This document shows, piece by piece, positions 8,238 through 16,491 of a DNA stretch of 64,000 nt (the first letter of the stretch is position 1; every line of letters begins with the position of its first letter). Source of the stretch: Methylococcaceae bacterium UBA6146 (lineage in GTDB: Bacteria; Pseudomonadota; Gammaproteobacteria; Methylococcales; Methylomonadaceae). The position numbers were made by a program, and so were the translations under genes. The notes below the pieces were generated by a model that was not told where the DNA came from, did no database searches, and saw only the letters and a list, made by a program, of their open reading frames with translations. The stretch is from the NCBI GenBank assembly GCA_002422395.1, contig DIUY01000021.1, positions 1 to 64,000 on the forward strand, in the 5' to 3' direction.

Positions 8238-8430
8238 ATGTTTGTTTTGTGTGTCTAATTGTTGGGTTATAGGAAAGGTATTGCAATGATTTAAGCCAAG
8301 TTGTTTTCGGACGCCCGGACTTTTTCAGTTGCTGTAGTGGCATAGCCAATGTTTTATATTCTTGCTAAGCGGGGTTTCGAAAAAACGGCTTAAAAATCAA
8401 CGGCCAGGTTGCTGTCGTTAACAAAAATTT

Positions 8431-9582
8431 TTAAAAGATGTTTTTTTTAAAAAAATCTTTTAAAAAACCTAATTGCTTGGTTGTTTTAGGCTTGGTTATT
8501 GTAAGTGTTTCAGTGGCCGTTGTTGTGTCTGGGGTTAAATAGCCTAAGAGATAAAGAACGTTATAAAATTCAAAAATGGACGACAATGGTGTTTGCAAAA
8601 GCTCGGCAAGCTGAAATAAATTGCAGGGTTGTTGGCTGATAACATCGGTGATGGCGCTATAAGCGGTAAGTGCGGGAATTTTCGAGGTGTCCGGTATTTG
8701 TGTCAGCCTCACTGTTTGCTCGGCGGAATGTCCTTCAAGCAGTCGTCCTTGGGAAACTTCAATAATGGCCTCCGCAATCAATGCGTCTAGCGGTTGGGCA
8801 TTGGCCGTCTGTCCGCTTTTTAGTATTTTCGCTAGCTTTAACTTGGTAATAATAGCTTCCCTAAGATATTGTGGTGTCGCGGTGTAGTAAATCTGCAATT
8901 CAGCTGGTGAGCCAGAAAAATGGTAGTTGTTTTCTGTCGGGGATAGATAAAGGGTTGGCAATTTATTTAGTTTTATTGCCCGGCAATCATTGTCTTTTTT
9001 GGCTTGCAGGAGAGTGCCAAAAAAATAGTTTTTAGCATGCAATGGACGCGTCAATGGCGCGGCGCTTTTAGGTGCGGTGGGATTGGCTGCATCGCTGTCC
9101 ATACCCCGCTGTTTTTCGGCTACAGTGCTGTTGCCGGCACTTTCTTCTGGCGAAGTATTTGTTAAGATTACTTCCGCTATTGTAGTTGCTTCGGTTGCTT
9201 CGGTTGCTTCAGGTGCTTGAATCGTTTCTGCTATTGCAGCTTTTTCGGTTAATATCTCTGCAATGTCATTGAGCAGTTTGATGAGCTCTTTTAAACTAGG
9301 CGGGCCATAAGGCTTTTTTGATAAAAACCAGTGTTTGTCTGTTTCTATTTCAGAATGTTCGGCAACCATGACAATACGATAAGCCGGATGGATTTGCAGT
9401 TGTTCCGTAAAAATTTGCTGGCCGTTGTCGGCATCTAAATTAATCATAAGCACATCGCTGTCCGTTGCGTCAGTAATGAGCCAAGTACAGGTTAATGACG
9501 AGTCAGCTAAGTCCAGAATGGCAGAAATCGCCTCTTGTTGCTTCGGGTTAAAACCAATATATTTGATTGTGTGCCGTGTCAT
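8431..9582 (-). CDS. receiver-like/winged-helix scaffold protein, paralogue of the 28.0 kb gene
   Basis: The 383-residue product matches no family I can name. It appears to have an N-terminal receiver-like fold (SDVLMINLDADNGQ near residue 45), an Ala/Thr/Glu-rich linker (about residues 115-175), a middle domain (YFFGTLLQAKK), a winged-helix-like segment (CNLFQLAELLQTPLSSIFEFYNVL reads as helix-turn-helix) and a short basic amphipathic tail (GFLKDFFKKNIF). The protein at 28023-29246 has the same order. The start is the ATG at 9580-9582, preceded by GGAAAG; it sits one base beyond the stop of the kinase/phosphoesterase gene. It probably works with the Roadblock protein of this cluster. Confidence 0.6.
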   Translation of the reverse strand: MTRHTIKYIGFNPKQQEAISAILDLADSSLTCTWLITDATDSDVLMINLDADNGQQIFTEQLQIHPAYRIVMVAEHSEIETDKHWFLSKKPYGPPSLKELIKLLNDIAEILTEKAAIAETIQAPEATEATEATTIAEVILTNTSPEESAGNSTVAEKQRGMDSDAANPTAPKSAAPLTRPLHAKNYFFGTLLQAKKDNDCRAIKLNKLPTLYLSPTENNYHFSGSPAELQIYYTATPQYLREAIITKLKLAKILKSGQTANAQPLDALIAEAIIEVSQGRLLEGHSAEQTVRLTQIPDTSKIPALTAYSAITDVISQQPCNLFQLAELLQTPLSSIFEFYNVLYLLGYLTPDTTTATETLTITKPKTTKQLGFLKDFFKKNIF

Positions 9583-9583
9583 T

Positions 9584-11149
9584 TTACTTTCCTGTTTGTA
9601 AGCGTTGCCATAATTTTTCTGGTAAGCCGTGATGTTGCATTTTTTCGATGACAGAGTCAACGCAATAGGGCAGGGCTACGAAGGCCACTTCTTGTTTTTC
9701 ACGGTCGTAAACGGCACATTGCGCCTCTTGGCGGCCATTTCGAGGCTGGCCAACAGAGCCTGGGCAAACCAAGCTATGCTTGTAAGCGCTTAAGCTTACG
9801 TTGGCTTCGGCAAGATAATGGTCGGATTGGCGTCGGTCCCGCGCATAAACCCCGGGCGTATGCGAGTGTCCGTGCAGGCATAAAGGGATGGCTCTTTGTT
9901 GTAAGTGATCTAGGTTTTCTGCGGCCGTCATTTGGTAAACGTAGCCATAGAAAAATGCCGGATCAATCGGTGCGCCATGTACAGCCAGCCAGTGTTGGTT
10001 GTGTGAATAGGCAGGAAGGCCGCCTAGCCAGTCACGGTGCAGTGGCGTTAATTGCCCAATAGTCCATTCAATCACTATTTGGGCATTGCCAGAAAAGCCA
10101 CGGCTAGTGTTGCCGGTCGCAACCGCATGGTCGTGGTTGCCTTTGATGATTTCAAAGGTGGATTCTTGCAACCGTTCTATGCAGTAAGTCGGCTCAGGCC
10201 CGTAACCGACAATATCGCCTAAGATGATTCCTTGGGTGATTTTTTGTTCACGATAAAAATTAAGTATACAGTCTAGTGCTGCGTCATTGGCGTGTATATC
10301 TGCCATGATCGCATAATAGCGGTTGTTGTTATTCTTGCGGGCGTTGAGCTTTTTTTTGTTGGCAAGGTGTACGGCTGATGTGATAGGCGATTGCGCTAGC
10401 CCTGTAAGCGTTTTTTTTAGTAGCTGCTCTTTTTGTTCTGAGGGCATAAACAGCGATTGTAGTTGGGTGCTTATGATGGTGCGGCAATGCGGGTCTTCAA
10501 AAATACCGTCAATCAATTCAATTAAAATGGCGGTTAATTGTGTCATAAAGGCTCTATCTAGCCATTCATAAGTGCGGATAAAGACGCCTAGCATGACGGA
10601 AAAAGCGACAAAATTATCCCAAGTATAATATTCATCATCCAGATAATAGACGTTACCAGTGTCGTCTACTGCAAAGTTGGACAAGCCTTCGTCGAGTTTG
10701 TGGCCGGATGTTTTGGCTAGTAATAAATACTTTTCAAACATGGCGGCTAAAATATTAAGGTATTGCTCGCGGGCCGCATGAGTGGCGGGGGTGGGCTTCA
10801 GTTCAATATTCAGGGCTTTTAGGCGAGGACAAATACTACCGACCAGAACAGTATCAGCGCTTTGGTTGTTAACGACAAACCATGTCTTGTGGGGGTGATG
10901 GACCGCCAATTGTTGTTCTTTTTCTAAAACTTTAGTTGTCCATTTCCGTGCTTTATCATGACTTAAATCAAGTTCGGCGCGAATTTTTACGACATCACGT
11001 TCGTTGGCATAAATACAGGTGTCCGGGCGTCCGGTAAACGCGGTCCCAACAGCTAGTTTTTGTCTGTTTGTAGATAAAAGCCCAGCAATATAATCCGCTT
11101 GATAATGCTGTTGTCCGTCGATTGCGCCGATTAGTTCTATCGTTGGCAT
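9584..11149 (-). CDS. kinase-like domain fused to calcineurin-type metallophosphoesterase
   Basis: From the ATG at 11149 the product has 521 residues. The N-terminal half looks like a protein kinase/aminoglycoside-kinase fold: VVKIRAEL (Lys55), a catalytic-loop-like DEGLSNFAVD (Asp153, Asn158) and YYLDDE (Asp171). The C-terminal half is a clear metallophosphoesterase with ADIHAND (about 283-289), GDIVGYGPEP, GNHDHA (about 337-342), VHG and GHSHTPG near residue 427. Opposing kinase and phosphatase activities on one chain are unusual. It lies between a Roadblock gene and the scaffold gene. An upstream TTG at 11173 adds eight residues; neither start has a good ribosome-binding site. Confidence 0.75.
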   Translation of the reverse strand: MPTIELIGAIDGQQHYQADYIAGLLSTNRQKLAVGTAFTGRPDTCIYANERDVVKIRAELDLSHDKARKWTTKVLEKEQQLAVHHPHKTWFVVNNQSADTVLVGSICPRLKALNIELKPTPATHAAREQYLNILAAMFEKYLLLAKTSGHKLDEGLSNFAVDDTGNVYYLDDEYYTWDNFVAFSVMLGVFIRTYEWLDRAFMTQLTAILIELIDGIFEDPHCRTIISTQLQSLFMPSEQKEQLLKKTLTGLAQSPITSAVHLANKKKLNARKNNNNRYYAIMADIHANDAALDCILNFYREQKITQGIILGDIVGYGPEPTYCIERLQESTFEIIKGNHDHAVATGNTSRGFSGNAQIVIEWTIGQLTPLHRDWLGGLPAYSHNQHWLAVHGAPIDPAFFYGYVYQMTAAENLDHLQQRAIPLCLHGHSHTPGVYARDRRQSDHYLAEANVSLSAYKHSLVCPGSVGQPRNGRQEAQCAVYDREKQEVAFVALPYCVDSVIEKMQHHGLPEKLWQRLQTGK

Positions 11150-11177
11150 GGCGGTTAAGTGTTTGAATTGCAAGTGT

Positions 11178-11204
11178 GGAGAGGCAGTGTTTAGTTGCCT
11201 CTCC
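11178..11204 (-). promoter_or_regulatory. nine-bp hairpin between the Roadblock and kinase/phosphoesterase genes
   Basis: GGAGAGGCA and its exact complement flank a nine-base loop, 33 bases after the Roadblock stop codon. There is no U run, so it is more likely an mRNA-stability or processing element that sets gene dosage within the cluster. Confidence 0.45.
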
Positions 11205-11236
11205 TGAGAGCTGGCTGTTTTTACGTTTCGTTCAGA

Positions 11237-11644
11237 CTAAGGGCATAAAGGTGCGATTTTAGTCATGTTGTTGCGCACAGCTGCCCAACCCATACCTAGG
11301 TTAGTTGCTTTGCTAGTAATTAACACTACTAGGTAATCTGGTTTGTCTTTAACCAAGGCCATAAAATGCAAGGTCTTTTCAGTAGTCATCTGCACTTCTT
11401 GAATGGTTTTTTCCACAGGCTTGCCACGTTGGCTTGATAGCAAAGACTCAACTGCGCGGACATTTTTACCGCGCAACATGTCCACAGCTGCTGCTGCCAC
11501 CGCTTCCAGATAAGAAGACGTAAAATAAGGCACATTATGGGCGACGCCCATCAACAGGCCAGAGTTTAAGTCGACAACTGCACAGCCTAATGCGCCGTCA
11601 ACATTGGAAACAACTTCTTGTAATAAATCGTCAAGTTTGGACAC
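11237..11644 (-). CDS. Roadblock/LC7 domain protein
   Basis: The 135-residue protein fits the Roadblock/LC7 fold throughout: an N-terminal helix (LDDLLQEVVSNVDG), the strand pair ALGCAVVDLNSGLLMGV, a long helix with EAVAAAAVDMLRG, then EKTLHFMALVKDKPDYLVVLIT. Such proteins act as regulators or scaffolds of MglA/Ras-like GTPases (MglB, CvnB). No GTPase gene is adjacent; the nearest is at 29.3 kb. It is the first gene of a three-gene minus-strand cluster. Confidence 0.8.
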   Translation of the reverse strand: MSKLDDLLQEVVSNVDGALGCAVVDLNSGLLMGVAHNVPYFTSSYLEAVAAAAVDMLRGKNVRAVESLLSSQRGKPVEKTIQEVQMTTEKTLHFMALVKDKPDYLVVLITSKATNLGMGWAAVRNNMTKIAPLCP

Positions 11645-12572
11645 GTTTTTTCTCCATAATTATTTGGGTTATAAAGTTTGCGATTATACTTAATCCGCCG
11701 AGTTGGGTTGCAAATATTCCCAACTCACCGGTAGAGTATTCAGTAAAATGATGTGTTTATTGTCATGCACCAATATTCATTCAGCACCGGTCAAAATAGT
11801 GGCCGCTTTAATCAAGCACTTGATAATAGTCATCAATGGTAAATAGATTGCGCAAGTTCTTCAAAATGAGCGTTGCCAATTATGGCCGAAGATTTAAGAA
11901 TGCAGTGTTAAGGTTTAAAGGTTAAGTTTTTAGGGGCCGCTCAAAATTTCTGCAAGCCCAGCAAAAGGTTAACTGGCCTTTAAAATAGCGCCGTTTTGTT
12001 ATTTTGCAAACAACGGATATATTGCGGGGTACAAGTTAAGTCCGCATTTACACTCTCAGCTTAATGGTATTGGAAAATCACCCGGTTGCCTGGTTGGTCC
12101 GGCGTCCCCTCAAAAGCAATCTGCCGTTAGCCCCCGAAATTAAATGGCTAATAAAATCTCCCGATAAGCATGTAACTATATTCTAAGGTTTTTTCGATGA
12201 AGCTTTTGGTGGCCGTGATCGCAGCCGAAAGGTTGGGCAAATGGTTAAGCGCCCTTTTTTTTAAGGTGAAACCTTTTGCAAAGATTGCAAAGCCGAAAGC
12301 ATTTTGATTTTAAAGTGTAGTTCAAAAACAAATATATAAAATGAAATGGCGCAGATTTTAAAATTAATGGGGCTGGGATGAATTTTTAGAGGGTTTTTTG
12401 CCGATAAAATCATTGCCAGTACAATTGGCATAGCGGGGCGTGATGAGTTAGAATTGCCCACTTTATTTGTGATTATTTTTATAAAAACAGTGTTCGCTTT
12501 TGCGTCGCTTGAAATCATTCCTTTGATAAAAGCAAACAAGAGTTTCACCACTATCGAAGAAGGGGCTGCTCC
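11645..12572. other. 928-base intergenic region before the oxidase operon
   Basis: No convincing gene on either strand. The left end holds the Roadblock promoter. A 36-codon frame starting at 12197 and a 96-codon minus frame at 12261-12551 lack family features and are not called. The right end must contain the coxB promoter, but I cannot pick it with confidence. The gap is the longest in the window and could hide a small RNA. Confidence 0.5.
11683..11726 (-). promoter_or_regulatory. promoter with overlapping palindrome upstream of the Roadblock gene
   Basis: On the minus strand TATAAT (11683-11688) is preceded after 19 bases by TTGCAA (11708-11713). A perfect inverted repeat, GAGTTGGG (11700-11707) and CCCAACTC (11719-11726), brackets that -35 box. 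This is the geometry expected of a repressor operator, but the regulator is unknown. Confidence 0.5.
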
Positions 12573-14099
12573 GTGAACAAATCAAAGCAACTATTCGCAA
12601 GCTGGGTCTTGATGGCTATAGGCCTTGAGACAGCGCAAGCGGATTATAAGCTCAACTTAATGCAAGGGGTCACAAAAGTCAGTAATGACATTTACGACCT
12701 GCACATGCTGATTTTGTGGATCTGTGTATTCATAGGCGTTGCCGTGTTTGGCGCCATGTTTTACTCGATTTACCATCATCGTAAATCTCGAGGCCACCAA
12801 GCGGCGCAATTCCACGAAAACACCACCGTTGAAATTATCTGGACTATTATCCCGACACTAATTTTAGTGGGTATGGCAATACCTGCGACAAAGACGTTGT
12901 TGGAGTTGGATGATGTCCAAGATTCTGATATGTCGATTAAGGTGACCGGGTGGCAATGGAAGTGGGAATATGAATACCTAGATAACGGAATTCATTTTTT
13001 TAGCAGTTTAGATGAGGCAAGCAATAAAGCCCGCCAAGTTGGTTCAGGAATAGACCCCCGTTCCGTCCCTCATTATTTATTAAATGTTGACCATCCATTG
13101 GTCATCCCAACTAAAAAGAAAATTCGGTTTGTGTTTACTGCGGCTGATGTGCTCCATTCGTGGTGGGTGCCGGAGCTTGGTTGGAAAAAAGATGCTATTC
13201 CTGGCTTTATCAATGAAGCTTGGACTAATGTCGAAAAGGCAGGCACTTATCGTGGGCAATGTACTGAGTTATGCGGTAAAGATCATGGCTTTATGCCTAT
13301 CGTAGTGATTGCGATGGAGCAGCCCGACTACGATGCTTGGGTTAAGAAGACGCAAGCGGAAGCAAAGAAAGGCCCTGACTTGAGCGACCAAAGCCATGAC
13401 GAGTTGGTTAGCAAAGGCGCTGCGGTATACAGCAAAAACTGTTCTACTTGCCATTTGCCGGATGGTAAGGGTGTTCCTGGTGCGTTTCCTGCCATTACTG
13501 GTAGCGCGGTCGTTAAGGGTGATATTAAAGTTCAAGCCAACTTAATTATAAACGGAAAAGGCGGTATGCCTGCTTTCGGTAAAATGTTGAAAGCCGATGA
13601 GTTGGCGCAAGTGATTAGCTACACCCGTAATGCCTTAGGCAATAGTGTAGGTGATGAAATACAACCTAAATCGGTGCAGGAGTTGTTGCCTCAGGGGGCA
13701 GATACTGCAAGTAAAGCAGTGCCTATGTCCACCTCTGAAAAAGCAGAACCGATTGTTGATATGCCCAAAGACGAATTGGTCAGCTTAGGTAAGTCTGTCT
13801 ACGGCAGTAATTGCGCATCGTGCCATCAAGCAGAAGGGCAAGGTATGCCGCCGATGTTTCCTGCTTTAACAGGTAGCGCGGTTGTTACCGGTGACCTGAA
13901 TGCCCAAGTTGGCTTGATGTTGAATGGTAAAGGCATGATGCCAGGTTTCGGCCACACACTGTCGGCCACTGATTTTGCCGCTGTTGTTGCTTTTACGCGT
14001 AATGGCTTGGGTAATGCGGTTGGTGATGCTATCCAGCCCTCAGCTATCCAGAAATTGCAAGCCGCGTTGCCCGCAGCACAGGACGATGACGAAGATTAA
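12573..14099 (+). CDS. coxB: cytochrome c oxidase subunit II with two cytochrome c domains
   Basis: The 508-residue subunit II has a signal peptide, two membrane helices (about 43-66 and 86-106) and a CuA domain (VLHSWWVPE, then CTELCGKDHGFM with Cys230, Cys234, His238, Met241). Two similar cytochrome c domains follow: CSTCH at 290-294 and CASCH at 414-418, each with a distal GMP/MMP methionine (Met332, Met455/456). The second domain looks like a tandem duplication of the first. Most heme-c-containing subunits II carry one such domain. Start is GTG at 12573 behind AGGGG. The role is electron entry into the oxidase at the periplasmic face. Confidence 0.96.
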   Translation: MNKSKQLFASWVLMAIGLETAQADYKLNLMQGVTKVSNDIYDLHMLILWICVFIGVAVFGAMFYSIYHHRKSRGHQAAQFHENTTVEIIWTIIPTLILVGMAIPATKTLLELDDVQDSDMSIKVTGWQWKWEYEYLDNGIHFFSSLDEASNKARQVGSGIDPRSVPHYLLNVDHPLVIPTKKKIRFVFTAADVLHSWWVPELGWKKDAIPGFINEAWTNVEKAGTYRGQCTELCGKDHGFMPIVVIAMEQPDYDAWVKKTQAEAKKGPDLSDQSHDELVSKGAAVYSKNCSTCHLPDGKGVPGAFPAITGSAVVKGDIKVQANLIINGKGGMPAFGKMLKADELAQVISYTRNALGNSVGDEIQPKSVQELLPQGADTASKAVPMSTSEKAEPIVDMPKDELVSLGKSVYGSNCASCHQAEGQGMPPMFPALTGSAVVTGDLNAQVGLMLNGKGMMPGFGHTLSATDFAAVVAFTRNGLGNAVGDAIQPSAIQKLQAALPAAQDDDED

Positions 14100-14155
14100 A
14101 TCTATGGCCTTCTTCATCAGCTAACTCTTTTTTAAGTATTTTTGAGGTATAAACT

Positions 14156-15781
14156 ATGTCTGCTGTAATAGCTGAACATGATGATCATCACGATGATCAT
14201 GAACACCACGATCATGGCCCTGAAAAGGGGCTGTTAAGATGGATTATCACCACCAACCATAAAGATATTGGCACCTTGTATTTGTTGTTTGCTTTGGCAA
14301 TGTTTTTTGTCGGTGGCATCATGGCAATGATTATCCGTGCCGAATTGTTCGAACCGGGTATGCAGTTTGTGCAGCCGCAGTTTTTTAACTCCATGACGAC
14401 TATGCACGCCCTAGTCATGGTGTTTGGTGCGGTTATGCCCGCTTTTGTAGGTTTAGCCAATTGGATGATCCCTATGATGATTGGTGCGCCGGACATGGCG
14501 TTGCCACGCATGAACAATATGAGTTTTTGGGTGCTGGTTGCTGGTGTGTTGCTGTTGGCAAGCACTTTATTCATGGAAGGAGGCGCACCTGCTGGCGGTT
14601 GGACACTTTATCCGCCGTTGGTGTTACAAACAGGTAAGGCTTTGCCTTTTGCGATTTTTTCAGTGCATTTGCTGGGTATTTCGTCAATCATGGGGGCAAT
14701 TAACATTATCGCCACTATTTTCAATATGCGTGCCCCTGGCATGACCTTAATGAAAATGCCGTTGTTTGTTTGGACTTGGTTGATCACTGCGTTTTTGTTA
14801 ATCGCTGTAATGCCCGTATTTGCCGGTGCTGTCACGATGTTGTTGACTGACAAGTTTTTCGGCACCAGTTTTTTTGATGCCGCAGGTGGTGGCGACCCTG
14901 TCTTGTATCAACATATTTTCTGGTTCTTTGGCCATCCAGAAGTTTATATTATGATCTTGCCTACCTTTGGGGTGGCTTCGACTATTATCCCTGTCTTTGC
15001 CCGTAAACCATTATTCGGTTATAGTTCAATGGTTTATGCAACAGCATCGATTGCTTTTTTGTCATTTATCGTTTGGGCGCATCACATGTTTACTGTGGGT
15101 ATGCCAATGGCTGGTGAGTTATACTTTATGTATGCCACTATGTTAATTGCGATCCCCACTGGTGTTAAAGTTTTTAACTGGACAGCGACCATGTGGAAAG
15201 GATCGATGACATTTGAAACGCCAATGTTGTTCTCAATTGCTTTTGTGGTCTTGTTCACGTTAGGTGGCTTCACCGGTCTGATGATGTCTATCGCACCTTC
15301 AGATTTTCAGTATCACGACACTTATTTTATTGTTGCCCATTTTCACTACACCTTGGTCCCTGCATCCGTGTTCATCTTAATGGCGGCCGGTTATTATTGG
15401 CTGCCTAAATGGACAGGGCACATGTACAACGAAAAAATTGGCCAACTACATTTTTGGTTATCAGCTGTATCCGTTAATATCTTATTTTTTCCTCAGCACT
15501 TCTTAGGTTTGGCCGGTATGCCGCGCCGGATTCCCGACTATGCGGTACAGTTTGCCGATTGGAATATGATCTCGAGTATTGGCGGCTTTATTTTTGGTGC
15601 TAGCCAGTTGCTGTTTTTATATATCGTAATTGATACTATTAAAGGTGGGACAGGTGAAAAAGTAACTGATGAAGTGTGGGAAGATGCGCATAAGCATGGC
15701 TTAGAATGGACTTTGCCATCGCCACCGCCTTATCACACGTTTACGACGCCACCTACTGTGATACCGACTGAACATATCTAA
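14156..15781 (+). CDS. coxA: cytochrome c oxidase subunit I
   Basis: The 541-residue catalytic subunit is a 12-helix heme-copper oxidase protein that reduces oxygen and pumps protons. Key residues are visible: His84 (low-spin heme ligand), His260-Pro-Glu-Val-Tyr264 (CuB ligand and cross-linked Tyr), His309-His310 (CuB), and the paired histidines in IVAHFHYTL. The N-terminus is unusually rich in His and Asp (residues 8-20), which might bind a metal. It lies 56 bases after coxB, in the same operon. Confidence 0.97.
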   Translation: MSAVIAEHDDHHDDHEHHDHGPEKGLLRWIITTNHKDIGTLYLLFALAMFFVGGIMAMIIRAELFEPGMQFVQPQFFNSMTTMHALVMVFGAVMPAFVGLANWMIPMMIGAPDMALPRMNNMSFWVLVAGVLLLASTLFMEGGAPAGGWTLYPPLVLQTGKALPFAIFSVHLLGISSIMGAINIIATIFNMRAPGMTLMKMPLFVWTWLITAFLLIAVMPVFAGAVTMLLTDKFFGTSFFDAAGGGDPVLYQHIFWFFGHPEVYIMILPTFGVASTIIPVFARKPLFGYSSMVYATASIAFLSFIVWAHHMFTVGMPMAGELYFMYATMLIAIPTGVKVFNWTATMWKGSMTFETPMLFSIAFVVLFTLGGFTGLMMSIAPSDFQYHDTYFIVAHFHYTLVPASVFILMAAGYYWLPKWTGHMYNEKIGQLHFWLSAVSVNILFFPQHFLGLAGMPRRIPDYAVQFADWNMISSIGGFIFGASQLLFLYIVIDTIKGGTGEKVTDEVWEDAHKHGLEWTLPSPPPYHTFTTPPTVIPTEHI

Positions 15782-15800
15782 TATTAAGTGTGAGTTTTAA

Positions 15801-15828
15801 GATGCGTCACTTATTTATGTGACGCATC
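15801..15828 (+). promoter_or_regulatory. perfect ten-bp hairpin downstream of coxA
   Basis: GATGCGTCAC and its exact complement surround an eight-base loop, 19 bases after the coxA stop. There is no U run, so it is likely an intercistronic stability hairpin that protects the coxBA message or lowers downstream expression. Confidence 0.55.
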
Positions 15829-15838
15829 AGGTGGGAAT

Positions 15839-15934
15839 ATGAACATAAAAACGAAAAATACCGTAACGGCTTTAGTTTTGGCGGGGATTGCCATTGGCAT
15901 TTATGTCACCGCCGTTATGCAGGCAATTTCTTGA
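15839..15934 (+). CDS. 31-residue membrane peptide, cytochrome oxidase small assembly type
   Basis: The short frame begins after GGTGGGAAT with ATG at 15839 and encodes a basic start (MNIKTKNT) followed by one hydrophobic helix (ALVLAGIAIGIYVTAVM). Its stop overlaps the ctaG start by one base (TGATG), which suggests translational coupling. Tiny one-helix proteins occur in the same slot between coxA and ctaG in other proteobacteria. Family assignment is by size, topology and position only. Confidence 0.6.
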   Translation: MNIKTKNTVTALVLAGIAIGIYVTAVMQAIS

Positions 15935-16479
15935 TGAGTTTGGATATTAAGCAAAAAAACACCAAATTGATTCGCACCTTACTATTTGTGGTTGTGGGGA
16001 TGTTTGGTTTTGGTTACGCCTTAGTGCCAATTTACGATGTGCTATGTGACATAACCGGTCTTAACGGCAAGGTTGAATCAACTGCAGTGAAAGAAGTGGT
16101 TTTTCCCATCGATAAAAACAGGGAAATCACCGTAGAATTCATCACGTCATTAAACGAATCGGCTCCCATGGTATTTCGAGCGGAAACGAACAAGCTGAAA
16201 ATTCATCCGGGCCAGTATTACACCGTGAATTTTTATGCGGAAAATAAAACCGATAAACCAATGGTTGCCCAGGCCATTCCAAGTATTTCTCCTGGATTAG
16301 CCGCTGAATATTTTAAAAAAACTGAGTGTTTTTGTTTTACGGAACAAACGTTTAAAGCGCGGGAAGGTAAGCTTATGCCAGTGCGTTTTGTGGTTAATCC
16401 GGATTTACCACCCCAATATAAAACGATAACACTTGCTTATACATTTTTTGATAATACTGAAAAATCAGTGAATAAATAA
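15934..16479 (+). CDS. ctaG: cytochrome c oxidase assembly protein CtaG (Cox11)
   Basis: The 181-residue Cox11 homologue delivers copper to the CuB site of subunit I. It has one N-terminal membrane helix (about residues 11-31) and a periplasmic immunoglobulin-like domain with the copper-binding CFCF motif (ECFCFTEQTF) and the conserved MPVRFVVNPDLP strand. Start is the ATG overlapping the upstream stop. It is followed by coxC after 12 bases. Confidence 0.95.
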   Translation: MSLDIKQKNTKLIRTLLFVVVGMFGFGYALVPIYDVLCDITGLNGKVESTAVKEVVFPIDKNREITVEFITSLNESAPMVFRAETNKLKIHPGQYYTVNFYAENKTDKPMVAQAIPSISPGLAAEYFKKTECFCFTEQTFKAREGKLMPVRFVVNPDLPPQYKTITLAYTFFDNTEKSVNK

Positions 16480-16491
16480 AGGGGAAAAATT

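Larger units (their letters stand above)
8088..8430. other. intergenic region upstream of thrS
   Basis: This 343-base region holds the thrS promoter and leader hairpin on its left. On the right is the 3' flank of the signalling cluster that ends at 8431. No protein-coding gene is apparent. A short ATG frame at the promoter overlaps the -10 box and so would not be transcribed. Confidence 0.6.

Noticed and set aside
12240..12264. GGGC...GCCC followed by eight T residues as a terminator
   Set aside because: The stem is only four pairs with a 12-base loop, and no gene lies upstream on that strand.
12197..12307. 36-codon plus-strand frame with a basic hydrophobic peptide
   Set aside because: No ribosome-binding site or downstream partner; could be a chance frame, so not listed as a gene.
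12261..12551. 96-codon minus-strand frame upstream of coxB
   Set aside because: It spans the region expected to hold the coxB promoter and its translation has no domain features.
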